This document shows, piece by piece, positions 17,924-27,222 of a stretch of DNA of 64,000 nt; the stretch's first letter is position 1, and each line of letters opens with the position of its first letter. Made by a program: the position numbers and the translations under genes. Source of the stretch: Marivita sp. (lineage in GTDB: Bacteria; Pseudomonadota; Alphaproteobacteria; Rhodobacterales; Rhodobacteraceae); the NCBI RefSeq assembly GCF_022763305.1, contig NZ_JALEGT010000049.1:1-64000 (forward strand). The letters are read 5' to 3'. The notes below the pieces were generated by a model. That model did no database searches. It saw nothing but the letters and a program-made list of their open reading frames with translations, and was not told the DNA's origin.

Positions 17924-18370
17924 TTACCAGCGCGTGAGCGCATCCTCGTCTTCGTCCTTCGCGGCAACCCAGCTGGTTTCTCCGGTTGCAGCGTGTTCCT
18001 TTTTCCAGAATGGCGCGCGCGACTTGAGGTAGTCCATCAGGTATTCCGCCGCCTCGAACGCGTCCTTGCGATGCGGGGCGGCGGTGGCGACCATCATGAT
18101 CTTCTCGCCCGGCTCCATCCGGCCATAGCGGTGGATCACCAGCACGTCGCCCAGGGACCAACGTGTCACCGCCTCGGCCGCGATGGCCTCGAGTGCTTTC
18201 TGCGTCATGCCCGGATAATGTTCGATCTCCATGGCATCCAGGCCGCCCTTGCCAAAGTCGCGCACGACGCCGGTGAAGGTGACGATGGCCCCCATGTCGT
18301 GACGGCCGCTGGCAAAAGCCTCGGCTTCTGCGCCGAAATCGAAAGGCGCGTCCTGAACGACGATCCGCAT
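17924..18370 (-). CDS. moaE: Molybdopterin synthase catalytic subunit
   Basis: Large subunit that transfers sulfur from the MoaD thiocarboxylate to cyclic pyranopterin, making molybdopterin in molybdenum cofactor synthesis. The 148-residue protein shows the family blocks HRYGRMEPGE and APHRKDAFEAAEYLMDYLK, and the active-site lysines fall in YLKSRAPFWKKE near residues 112-123. Its start overlaps the moaD stop (TGATG). It is the last gene after pgsA and moaD, while the other Mo-cofactor genes are not in the window. Confidence 0.93.
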   Translation of the reverse strand: MRIVVQDAPFDFGAEAEAFASGRHDMGAIVTFTGVVRDFGKGGLDAMEIEHYPGMTQKALEAIAAEAVTRWSLGDVLVIHRYGRMEPGEKIMMVATAAPHRKDAFEAAEYLMDYLKSRAPFWKKEHAATGETSWVAAKDEDEDALTRW

Positions 18371-18615
18371 CAGCCGCCCGTCATCGGCGGGAAGAACGCA
18401 ACTTCCCGCGCGCCTTTGATTGACGCGTCAAAATCGGTGAGTTCCTGATCAACGGCCACCCGCAGCGCGCTCAGGTCCGAGAAAGCAAGATCATAGCGGT
18501 CTTCCCGTGCGCGCAGTTCGGCCACGAGATCGGCCACGGTCTCGGCGTCAGTGGTGACGGTTTCCTTGGGGATGCCGATCCGTTCGCGGACCCAGGCAAA
18601 GTAGAGCACATTCAT
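18370..18615 (-). CDS. moaD: Molybdopterin synthase sulfur-carrier subunit
   Basis: An 81-residue ubiquitin-like protein whose C-terminal Gly-Gly (ending MTGG) is adenylated by MoeB and converted to a thiocarboxylate. The FFPPMTGG tail is the family signature. It begins four bases after pgsA and overlaps moaE by one base, so the two subunits are made together. Confidence 0.93.
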   Translation of the reverse strand: MNVLYFAWVRERIGIPKETVTTDAETVADLVAELRAREDRYDLAFSDLSALRVAVDQELTDFDASIKGAREVAFFPPMTGG

Positions 18616-18619
18616 CCGA

Positions 18620-19273
18620 TCAATCCTTCAAGAAGGGCACGGCCTTGCGGAAATAGTCCCAGCCTGTGACCAGCGTCAGAAAGGCCGCGACCCACAGCAG
18701 CACAATGCCCGCGTTGCCGGCCCAGACCATGCCGGCATGTTTCCACCACAGCCCATGCAGGTCTTCGATTTCGCCCATCATCACGCCCTGAAAGATCTCC
18801 GGGCTCATGCCCATGGCGGACATGCCAAGGTAGTGTTCGAACACACCTTGGGCAAACAGGATGGCGATTGCGATCATCTGCAGCGTGGTTTTCCACTTGG
18901 CCAGCGGCGTGACCTTGAGCGTACCGGCCGTGTCGCCCAGAAACTCGCGCAGGCCGGAGACAAAGACCTCGCGAAACAGGATGAAGGTCGCGGGAAGGAC
19001 CAGCCAGGGCGACATCGAGGAATACCCCACGATGACCATCAGCGCGATCACCACCATCGCCTTGTCCGCAATCGGATCAAGCATCGCGCCCAGCTTGCTT
19101 TCCTGTTTCCAGGCGCGGGCAAGATAGCCGTCGAACCAGTCGGTGATGGCGGCGGTCACGAACAGGACCAAAGCGAACCAGTCGGCCGCGGGGCGCGAGA
19201 AATAAAGGAACATGAGAGCCACCCCCGGCGCCGCCAAGAGGCGCAGGACCGTCAGGATATTTGGCACCGTCAT
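18620..19273 (-). CDS. pgsA: CDP-diacylglycerol-glycerol-3-phosphate 3-phosphatidyltransferase
   Basis: Inner-membrane enzyme that makes phosphatidylglycerol phosphate, the committed step to phosphatidylglycerol and cardiolipin. The CDP-alcohol phosphotransferase motif (DG, AR, G, D and D at their usual spacing) is visible from DGYLARAW to LDPIADK, about residues 46-70. About five membrane segments surround it. I prefer the ATG at 19273 (217 residues), because the AAGGGG site is seven bases before it and only one base before the ATG at 19279. The pairing with moaDE is an accident of operon packing. Confidence 0.92.
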   Translation of the reverse strand: MTVPNILTVLRLLAAPGVALMFLYFSRPAADWFALVLFVTAAITDWFDGYLARAWKQESKLGAMLDPIADKAMVVIALMVIVGYSSMSPWLVLPATFILFREVFVSGLREFLGDTAGTLKVTPLAKWKTTLQMIAIAILFAQGVFEHYLGMSAMGMSPEIFQGVMMGEIEDLHGLWWKHAGMVWAGNAGIVLLWVAAFLTLVTGWDYFRKAVPFLKD

Positions 19274-19372
19274 CTTCATGCCCCTTACCTATCGTGCCCC
19301 GTTGAGACTGAAAAGACGCGGTTTGGTGGTTTTCCAAACTTCGCCTGTCGCGGGCTGCGTCGGGTCGGGCGG

Positions 19373-20110
19373 CTATTCGGTGGTGGATGCGGTGCGGCGC
19401 AACAGGTCCAGATAGCGCGCCCGTGCCTCGGGCAGCGGCTTGCCCACCTGTCCTGCCGCCATTTTGTGTTCGAGGAAGTAACCTGTCAGCCCCAAAGCCT
19501 CAGCGATGTCGGCATTGTCCGTCGCGCCATCCTCGCGCAGGGCGTCGGGCAGGGGCAAAAGCCGGTCGGCCCAGACGCCTGCACCTTGGGCGGAAACGGC
19601 GCGGCCGGATTTTGGGGACACGTAGATCAGCCCCTCGGTGGCCCCCGTCACGGCGCAACAGCTCAGGTCTAAACCATAGCCCAGATCGTCCAGCAGCGCG
19701 GTTTCCCACCGCAGGTAAGCCAAGGGCCAGAGGTCGGTTTGATCCAGAAGATCGAGCAGGTTCTGCGTGTGGGTGTAGAGACCGGGATGCGGTTCACGTT
19801 CGGGCAGGACAAACGCCAGAATCGCCAGCGTTGCGTTCATCCCGGCCAGCGTGGCTCGGTTCTGCATAGCGATTGCCGCACGCGAGCGTTGGAGTTCGAC
19901 GGTAAAACTGCCGAGATGGTCCTCAAGCCGGGCGCGCCAGACAAGATCAAGCTGCGCGCCGGGTTGGAGGATGGGCGCGATCTTGCGCGAGGCCCCACCG
20001 CGCACGACACCCGAATGGCGCCCGCGTTCCGGGGTGAACACGTCGATGATCATCGCGCTTTCGCCATGTCGTCGCGCGCTGAGAAGAATGCCTGTGTCGC
20101 GCCAATCCAT
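19373..20110 (-). CDS. recO: DNA repair protein RecO
   Basis: A 245-residue recombination mediator that helps load RecA on gapped DNA with RecR (RecFOR pathway). The N-terminus ([21 protein letters not shown]) has the OB-fold pattern of RecO. A CxxC-type zinc pair is not obvious; two cysteines appear as SCCAV near residue 144. It is downstream of era and the DUF1491 gene, as in many alphaproteobacteria, where era, recO and rnc cluster. Confidence 0.9.
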   Translation of the reverse strand: MDWRDTGILLSARRHGESAMIIDVFTPERGRHSGVVRGGASRKIAPILQPGAQLDLVWRARLEDHLGSFTVELQRSRAAIAMQNRATLAGMNATLAILAFVLPEREPHPGLYTHTQNLLDLLDQTDLWPLAYLRWETALLDDLGYGLDLSCCAVTGATEGLIYVSPKSGRAVSAQGAGVWADRLLPLPDALREDGATDNADIAEALGLTGYFLEHKMAAGQVGKPLPEARARYLDLLRRTASTTE

Positions 20111-20119
20111 GAGCTGAAA

Positions 20120-20458
20120 CTAGCCCGACAGCCCGTCTTCATCCAGAAGATGCCGCCCGGCGCGGTCTTCGACCTCGATCACCCAGAGATCGCTGTCAAA
20201 GCTGCGCTGCTTGGCGATGCTGGCGTCGACTTCCGCCTCGGGCCCGTCGGCCAGCACCTGCCACGTCCGCGCGCCTGTCATCAGGTCGTATTGGCGCACA
20301 AAGGCCTTCGCTTGTCCGTCAAGCGTGTTGAGCTTGACCAGAACAGCGCCTGCCGTGTCGTCACCATGCGCGGTGACGAAGGCGGGGATGTCGGCCAGCG
20401 CAAGGCGGCGCAGATAGGCATGCGTCCAGAGGCCACTTGCCAGCCGGGCTTCAGGCAT
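20120..20458 (-). CDS. DUF1491 family protein
   Basis: A 112-residue soluble protein whose start (PEARLASGLWTHAYLRRL) and WVIEVEDRAGRHLL segment match the DUF1491 family as I remember it. It lies between era and recO, overlapping the end of era by eight bases. The family is found mainly in alphaproteobacteria beside era and recO, and its function is not known. I start at ATG 20458, since upstream extension runs into era coding sequence. Confidence 0.75.
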   Translation of the reverse strand: MPEARLASGLWTHAYLRRLALADIPAFVTAHGDDTAGAVLVKLNTLDGQAKAFVRQYDLMTGARTWQVLADGPEAEVDASIAKQRSFDSDLWVIEVEDRAGRHLLDEDGLSG

Positions 20459-21359
20459 TGCCGTCCTTGAAATCGAGACCCATCTCGGAATAGCGTTCGG
20501 CTTCGTCGAGCCATTTCTCACGGACCTTCACCTGCATGAAAAGGTGAATGCGGCGACCAAGGAATTCTTCGAGTTCTTCGCGGGCGGCCTTGCTGATGGC
20601 CTTGATGGTTTCGCCCTTGTTGCCAAGAACGATACCTTTGTGCCCGTCGCGGACCACGTAGATCACCTGGTCGATCCGCGCCGATCCATCCTTGCGCTCT
20701 TCCCAATGTTCTGTCTCGACGGTGAGCTGGTAGGGCAATTCCTGATGCAGGCGAAGCGTCAGCTTTTCGCGCGTCATCTCGGCTGCGATCATGCGCAGGG
20801 GCAGGTCGGCGATCTGGTCTTCGGGATAGAGCCACGGGCTTTCCGGAAGCGTCGCCGCCAGCCATTTGCGCAGGTCTTTGACGCCATGTCCGCGTTCCGC
20901 CGAGATCATGAAGGTTTCGGTAAAGGCGAACTTCTCGTTCATGTCCTGCGACAGCTTCAGCAGATGCTGGGCTTCGACGCGGTCGATCTTGTTGATGGCT
21001 AGTGCCACGGGCCGCTTGCCCACCACTTCGGCAAGGTTTTCGAGGATCGCCTCGACCCCTTCGGTAATCCCACGATGCGCTTCGATCAGCAGCACGACGA
21101 TATCGGCGTCCGACGCACCACTCCACGCGGCGGCGACCATGGCGCGGTCGAGACGACGGCGCGGTTTGAAGAGGCCGGGGGTGTCCACCAGAACGATCTG
21201 CGCATCGCCTTCGATGGCAACGCCGCGGATGCGCGCGCGGGTGGTCTGGACCTTGTGGGTCACGATCGACACTTTTGCGCCGACCATCTGATTGGTCAGC
21301 GTGGATTTGCCCGCATTGGGCTCTCCGATCAAAGCGACGAAACCGGCGCGCGTGGTCAT
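20451..21359 (-). CDS. era: GTPase Era
   Basis: Essential 302-residue GTPase that binds 16S rRNA near its 3' end and assists 30S assembly. The G1 loop GEPNAGKST, the G2 threonine region, G3 VDTPGL and G4 NKID are in order from residue 9 to about 130. A C-terminal KH domain shows the GNKGETIK loop near residue 240. I use ATG 21359, which has an AAGGA site eight bases upstream; starts at 21371 and further upstream would extend the protein without family support. It lies downstream of rnc and the DMT gene. Confidence 0.95.
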   Translation of the reverse strand: MTTRAGFVALIGEPNAGKSTLTNQMVGAKVSIVTHKVQTTRARIRGVAIEGDAQIVLVDTPGLFKPRRRLDRAMVAAAWSGASDADIVVLLIEAHRGITEGVEAILENLAEVVGKRPVALAINKIDRVEAQHLLKLSQDMNEKFAFTETFMISAERGHGVKDLRKWLAATLPESPWLYPEDQIADLPLRMIAAEMTREKLTLRLHQELPYQLTVETEHWEERKDGSARIDQVIYVVRDGHKGIVLGNKGETIKAISKAAREELEEFLGRRIHLFMQVKVREKWLDEAERYSEMGLDFKDGNA

Positions 21360-21387
21360 AGGTGCATCCATCCTTAGAAGTCCGGCG

Positions 21388-22287
21388 TCATACGCCAGAT
21401 CGCGGGGCAGAGCCAGCCCTGTCTTTGCGCCCGCTGCGCACCAAGGTGTAGACGCCGCTGCCGACAATCAAGGTGGCCCCCACCAGCGTGAGCGCGTCGG
21501 GACGTTCCCCGAAGATCAGATAGGCAAAGACCAGAGCGATCAAGAGACGGGAGTAGCGGAACGGGGCCACGACAGAGACTTCGCCGGTGCGCATGGCTTT
21601 GGTCAGGGCGCTGTAGCCGATCAGCCCGGCGAACCCGGTGCCCATGAGCATCGTCAGCGCAGGCAGGCTTGGGGCAGAGAGCGGCGCGCTTTCGAACAGA
21701 GTTATGACGACCCCTGCGATGAAGACCATCAAGAACCCCAGGACACCAAGCTGAGTTGCTGACACTTCCGGTGGGCTGGCGCGGGTCATGAGGTCACGAC
21801 CGGCAAAGCCGATCATGCCCAGAACGGCAAAAATGACGGTTGCATCAAACCCTGATGGGGTGGGGCGCAGGATCAGCAGAACCCCGAAAAAGCCGACAGC
21901 CATCGCAATCCAGCGGCGGAGTCCGACTTTTTCCTTGAGAACAATCACCGCGCCAAGGGTGACCACCAGCGGGGCGGCTTGCAGGATGGCGGATGTTGTG
22001 GAGAGCGGTACGAAGGCAAGGCTGAGGGCAAAGAACAGACGACCAAGGATCTCGAAGGCCGAGCGGATCAGCAGCGGACCTTCGATATAGGCGTGGCTGT
22101 AGAGCGGTTCGCGGCGCCACAGCGCGTAGAGGAGAAAGAAGCCCGTTCCGAAAAGTCCGAAGAGCATTGTTCCGACGCCCGGAGAGACATCGCCCGTACC
22201 CGTTGCTGCCTTGAAGAACGCGTCCTCGATGGCAAAACCGAGCATGGCCAGAACCATGAAGAGGCTGCCTCGAAGATTGTCGCTCAA
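21388..22287 (-). CDS. DMT-superfamily (EamA) transporter, TTG start
   Basis: A 299-residue exporter-type membrane protein with two EamA repeats, about ten helices. The start is set at TTG 22287, overlapping the rnc stop as TTGA; no other in-frame start lies near the first helix. The protein begins [10 protein letters not shown]. Substrate cannot be told. Its place between rnc and era, two RNA-processing genes, is not functional in any obvious way. It is a different subgroup from the EamA protein at 2.4 kb. Confidence 0.8.
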   Translation of the reverse strand: MSDNLRGSLFMVLAMLGFAIEDAFFKAATGTGDVSPGVGTMLFGLFGTGFFLLYALWRREPLYSHAYIEGPLLIRSAFEILGRLFFALSLAFVPLSTTSAILQAAPLVVTLGAVIVLKEKVGLRRWIAMAVGFFGVLLILRPTPSGFDATVIFAVLGMIGFAGRDLMTRASPPEVSATQLGVLGFLMVFIAGVVITLFESAPLSAPSLPALTMLMGTGFAGLIGYSALTKAMRTGEVSVVAPFRYSRLLIALVFAYLIFGERPDALTLVGATLIVGSGVYTLVRSGRKDRAGSAPRSGV

Positions 22288-22973
22288 GACGGGCTCTTTT
22301 CGACCGCAGCCAGCAGCGTCTTGGCTGCCGCCTGCTCCGCCTGCCGTTTGGAGCCGGCCTTCGCGCTGGCGGTCTGACCGTCTTCCAGGCGCACTTCGAT
22401 CACGAAGACCGGGGCGTGATCCGGGCCTTCGCGGGACAGTTCGACATAGCTGGGCGGTGGCATCGCGCGGGCCTGCGCCCATTCCTGCAAGGCGGTCTTG
22501 GCATCGCGTGCATCGTCTTTGACGGATCCGATCCTGTTGCCCCAGAGGCGCAGGACCATTGCCTTGGCCGCATCGAACCCGGCATCAAGATAGACGGCCG
22601 CGATCACCGCCTCCATCGCATCGCCCAAGAGCGCCTGCTTACGCCGGCCACCCGACATCATCTCGGACCGACCGAGTTTGAGCGAGTCTCCAAGGTCGAT
22701 CTGGCGGGCGACGTCGGCGCAGGTTTCCTTGCGCACCAGCGCGTTGAAGCGGGGGGCGAGCTGCCCTTCGGAGGCGGCCTTGTCTTCGGCCAGCAAAGCC
22801 TCGGCCATCACCAGACCAAGCACCCGGTCGCCAAGGAATTCGAGCCTCTGGTTGTCTTCGCGGTTCACACCGGCTCGCGACGAATGGGTTACAGCGCGCA
22901 CCAGCAATTCGGGACGTTCAAACCGATGCCCCAATCGTGTCGACAGCGTCTGAAGATCCGCCGAAAGTTTCAC
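22284..22973 (-). CDS. rnc: Ribonuclease III
   Basis: A 229-residue double-strand-specific endoribonuclease needed for rRNA and mRNA processing. The catalytic signature NQRLEFLGD lies near residues 39-47. The first E of the usual NERLEFLGD is Q here, a variant I believe is common in this order. The C-terminal double-stranded RNA-binding domain starts near residue 155. It starts at GTG 22973, sharing one base with the lepB TAG stop, so translation is likely coupled to lepB. Confidence 0.94.
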   Translation of the reverse strand: MKLSADLQTLSTRLGHRFERPELLVRAVTHSSRAGVNREDNQRLEFLGDRVLGLVMAEALLAEDKAASEGQLAPRFNALVRKETCADVARQIDLGDSLKLGRSEMMSGGRRKQALLGDAMEAVIAAVYLDAGFDAAKAMVLRLWGNRIGSVKDDARDAKTALQEWAQARAMPPPSYVELSREGPDHAPVFVIEVRLEDGQTASAKAGSKRQAEQAAAKTLLAAVEKSPS

Positions 22974-23809
22974 TACTCGATCTTCTCGAAAAAGCGGTCG
23001 CCGCGCCATGTCCAGAAGAACAGCATGGACGATCCGGCGGACGAGAACATCACGCGGTTGGCTTTCCCGATCAGGTTCTCGAACGGCACGAAGCCAACGC
23101 CACCGGCAACGCTGGGCACGCGGCTGTCCGAGGAATTGTCACGGTTGTCGCCCATCATGAAGTAATGGCCTTCGGGCACGGTGTAGACCGGGGTGTTGTC
23201 CGAGCCTTGTGTGCCGATGTTCAGGATCCCATGTGTCCGACCGTTCGGCAGGGTTTCCGCAAATTTTTCCTTGATGCAAGTGCCACCCGTGCCGACCGGT
23301 CCGTTCGCGCAGCGCGGGCGCAGGCCTTGCGGACCCTGTGGCGCAGCGGTTTCTTCGAAATCCGGAAGCTGGGCCAGTTCAACCGCGGTGCCGTTGATGT
23401 GCAGCACGCCACGGATCATCTGAATCTTGTCGCCCGGAAGACCGATCACTCGCTTGATGAAGTCGCGCCCGGTAACGGGGTGGCGGAACACCGCGACATC
23501 GCCGCGTTCGGGTTCGGAGCCGAACAGGCGGCTGTTGTCTCCATCGGCCCAACCGCACAAGTCCTTGGCGTCGATGTCGATCCCGAAATTCGGCATGTAG
23601 AGCGATGGGCAAGACGCATAGGAATAGCCGTAGGACATCTTGTTGACGAAGAGGAAATCCCCGATCAGCAACGTATCCTTCATGGAGCCGGAGGGGATCC
23701 AGAAGGGCTGAAAGAACAAGGTCCGGAAGACCCCTGCGATCAAGAGAGCGTAAACGATGGTTTTGACCGTTTCGACGATGCCGCCGCTTTTCTTGGGTTC
23801 AGACGCCAT
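22973..23809 (-). CDS. lepB: Signal peptidase I
   Basis: A 278-residue inner-membrane serine/lysine protease that removes Sec signal peptides at the periplasmic side. One N-terminal anchor helix (about residues 12-32) precedes the serine motif [21 protein letters not shown] and the lysine block [14 protein letters not shown]-terminal box [12 protein letters not shown] is also present. The gene precedes rnc in the classical lepB-rnc-era order, here interrupted by a DMT gene. A 71-bp gap separates it from acpS. Confidence 0.95.
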   Translation of the reverse strand: MASEPKKSGGIVETVKTIVYALLIAGVFRTLFFQPFWIPSGSMKDTLLIGDFLFVNKMSYGYSYASCPSLYMPNFGIDIDAKDLCGWADGDNSRLFGSEPERGDVAVFRHPVTGRDFIKRVIGLPGDKIQMIRGVLHINGTAVELAQLPDFEETAAPQGPQGLRPRCANGPVGTGGTCIKEKFAETLPNGRTHGILNIGTQGSDNTPVYTVPEGHYFMMGDNRDNSSDSRVPSVAGGVGFVPFENLIGKANRVMFSSAGSSMLFFWTWRGDRFFEKIE

Positions 23810-23880
23810 GTTCCTGCCTTCTGCTCGGGTGTCCCGCGCTACATGAGCGGGGGCGGCGCGGGTGTCAAGCCAAGCGCCTG

Positions 23881-24279
23881 TTACTTGGGCCGCGCCTCGA
23901 TCAGCACGGTGGCCTGCGCCCAGGGGTGATCGTCGGTCAGGGTGACATGGATGATCGCTTCGTGGCCCGGCGGTGTCAGGTCGTCAAGCCGTTGCTTGGC
24001 CCAGCCTGTCACTTCCATCACCGGTTGTCCGGTATGGAGATTGCGCACCGACATGTCCTTCCACGCGATCCCCATGCGCAGACCCGTGCCAAGCGCCTTG
24101 GAACACGCTTCCTTGGCGGCCCAGCGTTTGGCATAAGTTCCTGCGACGTCGCGGCGTCGTTCGGCCTTGCGCTGTTCTGTCTCGGTGAAAACGCGGTTGC
24201 GGAAGCGGTCGCCGAACCTCTCCAGCGTGGCGGCGATGCGCTCGATATTGGCCAGATCTGTGCCGATGCCGATGATCAC
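23881..24279 (-). CDS. acpS: Holo-[acyl-carrier-protein] synthase
   Basis: A 132-residue 4'-phosphopantetheinyl transferase that activates acyl carrier protein. The Mg-binding motif [12 protein letters not shown] (D near residue 8) and [12 protein letters not shown] helix are complete. The start is GTG 24279, overlapping the preceding hydrolase stop as GTGA. It is the third gene in a pdxJ-hydrolase-acpS-lepB order; pdxJ-acpS-lepB-rnc-era is a classical cluster. Confidence 0.94.
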   Translation of the reverse strand: MIIGIGTDLANIERIAATLERFGDRFRNRVFTETEQRKAERRRDVAGTYAKRWAAKEACSKALGTGLRMGIAWKDMSVRNLHTGQPVMEVTGWAKQRLDDLTPPGHEAIIHVTLTDDHPWAQATVLIEARPK

Positions 24280-25760
24280 GTGCCTGCTCCGGTTGCTGCA
24301 AACATCGGGAAGCTGACGCCCAAGGCCCATGCGAGGATGATCCCCAATGCTATCCCGGCCAGCAATGGCCCTGCGCGTTTGCCGAAGGCGCGGCCCATTG
24401 CGCCGTGAACGAAGAAAAACAGAAGGATCACCGGCGCAATGATCAGCAAGAAGAACAGTCCTTCCAGATCAAGCGCAACTGCGATGCCCAAGGACACCAA
24501 AAGTGCCACGCGCGCCGCGATGCGCCGCCAGAGTGATGCCTGCCACACCAGTTGTGCATCTGCGACCATGAAAGGGATCGCACCCAAGAGAAGTGCGGCA
24601 ATGATCGGCAAACGTTCCGCATTCGGAAAGAAGTTCGCGCCATAACGGTCGAGCGCAAAGCCAAAGACGCCGATCCCCCAGGCCAGCAGAACCAGGAGCG
24701 CGATGAAGAACGGCTCGGCCCCGGGCCAGCCAAAGGCCATCCGCCCCCACAGCCAGCGCTGCATGATCAGGCTGAGGAGCCCGAAGACACCCAGATGAAT
24801 GGCAAGGTAATCGGCCACCAGCACGGGCAGCACGCCGAAATCGAGCGGCAGCGCAATGAACGGTGTCAGAATGGCGGGCAGGATCAATGTGCCCATAAAA
24901 CGCAGGACGCCGGGTTGATGGCTGGGCGGCAAAGGGGCCTCTGGGACGACAAGACGGGCCAAGGCGCCGGCAAAGAGGGTGATGGCTGCCATGATCGCAA
25001 GGAACGCCCACCCCGTGGGAAGGACGCTCACGGTCTGATCGCGGTCATAGGCGCGGTTCAGCCAGTCCAGCGCGGCTTTGCGACCCGCGCGCGATTGCAG
25101 GATGGCGACATGTTCGGTCCACGGGGCGATGATCGCGGCGCGGATCACATCGCCCGCGACCACGGTCTCGCCTTCCTCTGCGTCGGGGTCCACCATCTGC
25201 ACGGCGTCGACACCAAAATCCCGCAGATGCGGCTCCCACTGGCCCGCGATCAGCAACATGTCTTGCGGTTGTTCGGCCGTGACGGCCTGTGAGAATGCCG
25301 AAAGCAGGACAATCGGCCCCGTTTCAACTTCGAGCGCCACGCGGATCAGCACATCCGTCGCCATGGAGTGGCCCAGCAAGGCCACGGGCCTGCCATCGTT
25401 CACGTCTTCGATGATCGCGAGGGTCTGATCCATCAAGAGGCGGGTTGTGCCTTCGATCCGGGTCACGTCGCCTGACATCGGATCGGGATGCGCTCCATGT
25501 CCTTCGAAGTCGAACATGTGGACGCGGTAACCCGCCTGCGCGAGGGTCAGGCCATAGCCCTGCATCATTTCGCGTGACCCGGCGAATCCGTGCGCAATCA
25601 CAACGTTCGGGCCATTCGCCCCGTCCCGTGCCAGCGTTGTCACTGGCGTAGGCCCAACATAGCGGTCCGTAAACGTCACACCGGCACGCGCCGTTTCCAG
25701 AACAAGGATCGACAGCCCGGCAATCAGAATCGCGAGGAAGGTCAGCAGCGGGCGGTTCAT
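24276..25760 (-). CDS. Alpha/beta hydrolase fused to a membrane domain
   Basis: A 494-residue protein. After one N-terminal membrane helix (about residues 7-27), an alpha/beta-hydrolase domain runs to about residue 240; the nucleophile elbow is GHSMA near residue 148 and HGFAGS near 57 is the oxyanion-hole region. About seven to eight hydrophobic helices follow to the C-terminus. It would act at the membrane or periplasm on an ester or peptide, but the substrate is unknown. It overlaps acpS by four bases and follows pdxJ, in a cluster otherwise devoted to cofactor and lipid functions. Confidence 0.7.
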   Translation of the reverse strand: MNRPLLTFLAILIAGLSILVLETARAGVTFTDRYVGPTPVTTLARDGANGPNVVIAHGFAGSREMMQGYGLTLAQAGYRVHMFDFEGHGAHPDPMSGDVTRIEGTTRLLMDQTLAIIEDVNDGRPVALLGHSMATDVLIRVALEVETGPIVLLSAFSQAVTAEQPQDMLLIAGQWEPHLRDFGVDAVQMVDPDAEEGETVVAGDVIRAAIIAPWTEHVAILQSRAGRKAALDWLNRAYDRDQTVSVLPTGWAFLAIMAAITLFAGALARLVVPEAPLPPSHQPGVLRFMGTLILPAILTPFIALPLDFGVLPVLVADYLAIHLGVFGLLSLIMQRWLWGRMAFGWPGAEPFFIALLVLLAWGIGVFGFALDRYGANFFPNAERLPIIAALLLGAIPFMVADAQLVWQASLWRRIAARVALLVSLGIAVALDLEGLFFLLIIAPVILLFFFVHGAMGRAFGKRAGPLLAGIALGIILAWALGVSFPMFAATGAGT

Positions 25761-25769
25761 GCTGCTTCG

Positions 25770-26522
25770 TCAGGCTCGCGCGGCATCCATCAGCCGCCGC
25801 ATTTCCGCGATGGCTGCTTCAAGACCAAGGAACACCGATTCTCCGATCAGGAAATGCCCGATGTTGAGCTCGACCACCTCTGGGAAGGCGGCAACCGGGG
25901 TGACGGTTTCGTAGTTCAGCCCGTGACCCGCATGCACCTCGAGTCCAAGCGAATGCGCATAGGCCGACATCTCGCGCATCATCTCCAGCTCGCGGTCGCG
26001 GGTTTCGAAGTCGCCCTCGGCATGAGCATCGCAATAGGCGCCGGTGTGCAGTTCTATGACCTGTGCCCCGATGCGGTGGGCGGCGGCGATCTGACGTTCA
26101 TCGGCGCCGATGAAGATCGACACGCGGCAGCCAGCCTCGCGGAGGGGGGCAATGAAGCCAGCCAGCTTGTTTTCCTCGCGCGCGACCTCAAGCCCGCCTT
26201 CGGTGGTGCGTTCCTCGCGCTTTTCGGGAACGATGCAGACCGCGTGCGGTTTGTGGCGCAGAGCGATCTTCTGCATTTCCTCCGTGGCGGCCATCTCGAA
26301 GTTCAGCGGCACCTGCAAGGTTCCCATAAGACGGTCGATATCGCTGTCGATGATATGGCGGCGGTCTTCGCGCAGATGCGCAGTGATACCGTCTGCCCCG
26401 GCCTTTTCGGCCAGTTGCGCGGCGCGCACGGGGTCAGGGATCGCTCCTCCGCGTGCATTTCGCAAGGTGGCCACGTGGTCGATATTCACGCCGAGCCGCA
26501 AGCGGCCTGCATAGTCAGTCAT
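25770..26522 (-). CDS. pdxJ: Pyridoxine 5'-phosphate synthase
   Basis: A 250-residue TIM-barrel enzyme that joins deoxyxylulose 5-phosphate and 3-amino-2-oxopropyl phosphate to make vitamin B6. The start block [16 protein letters not shown] and the HLREDRRHI loop are diagnostic. I start at ATG 26522, preceded by GGAGGCGAG, instead of the ATG twelve bases upstream. It starts the pdxJ-hydrolase-acpS-lepB-rnc run. Confidence 0.95.
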   Translation of the reverse strand: MTDYAGRLRLGVNIDHVATLRNARGGAIPDPVRAAQLAEKAGADGITAHLREDRRHIIDSDIDRLMGTLQVPLNFEMAATEEMQKIALRHKPHAVCIVPEKREERTTEGGLEVAREENKLAGFIAPLREAGCRVSIFIGADERQIAAAHRIGAQVIELHTGAYCDAHAEGDFETRDRELEMMREMSAYAHSLGLEVHAGHGLNYETVTPVAAFPEVVELNIGHFLIGESVFLGLEAAIAEMRRLMDAARA

Positions 26523-26548
26523 TCTCGCCTCCATCGTTGAGGCAGAAC

Positions 26549-27202
26549 CTAGTCTGCCGCCTGACCGTCGTCAGCCTGTTTCTTCTTTTTCTTCAAAGAC
26601 GCCAGTTTGGCCTTCAAAGCGCCCTTCCGGCGGTTCTGATAGGCGCGGATCAGCGGCACCGAAAGATAATAGCAAATCAGCCCGCAGATGATGCCGGGGA
26701 GAATCCCACCGATCAGCCAGGGAAAGAACACCTCATCGTAGAAGATGCGCAGGCCTTCCCAATTGGCGGTTGCGTCGGTGAAGATCGCCATGAAATTGCG
26801 CCAGAGGTCTTCTCCGGCCTTGGCGAACTTGTAGCCGATGCTGCCATGGGCATGGCGGATTTCGCCCAGTCCCAAGAGCCAGTAGCCAGTTTGAAGAGAG
26901 GCCACGCTGATCGGCACATAGGTCAGAGGATTGCCGAAGAAGGTGGACAACAGGGCCGCCAGGATGTTGCCGCGCATGACCCAGGCGATGATCGCCGCCG
27001 TGATGAAATGGAGCCCGTAGAAGGGGGTGAACGTGGTCAGGACGCCGGCAAAGATGCCGCGCGCGATCCGTTCCGGGGGGTCGGGCAGGCGATGCAGACG
27101 GTGCTGGACATACCGTGCGGCGCGTGTCCAGCCGCCCCGCGGCCAAAGCGCCTCACGGAGGGTGGTCAGGAAAGACCGCCTGTCCCGCCGTTTGAATACC
27201 AA
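26549..27202 (-). CDS. DUF2062 family membrane protein
   Basis: A 217-residue protein with three or four hydrophobic segments and the GNPLTYVPI motif near residue 89 that marks DUF2062 proteins. A basic N-terminus (Arg-rich to about residue 30) and a Lys-rich C-terminus (SLKKKKKQ) flank the membrane part. The family's role is unknown; some members are fused to glycosyltransferases. It lies between rsh and pdxJ, a conserved neighbourhood in Rhodobacterales. Confidence 0.8.
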   Translation of the reverse strand: MVFKRRDRRSFLTTLREALWPRGGWTRAARYVQHRLHRLPDPPERIARGIFAGVLTTFTPFYGLHFITAAIIAWVMRGNILAALLSTFFGNPLTYVPISVASLQTGYWLLGLGEIRHAHGSIGYKFAKAGEDLWRNFMAIFTDATANWEGLRIFYDEVFFPWLIGGILPGIICGLICYYLSVPLIRAYQNRRKGALKAKLASLKKKKKQADDGQAAD

Positions 27203-27222
27203 GTCGCGTCCCTTCGATCTTC

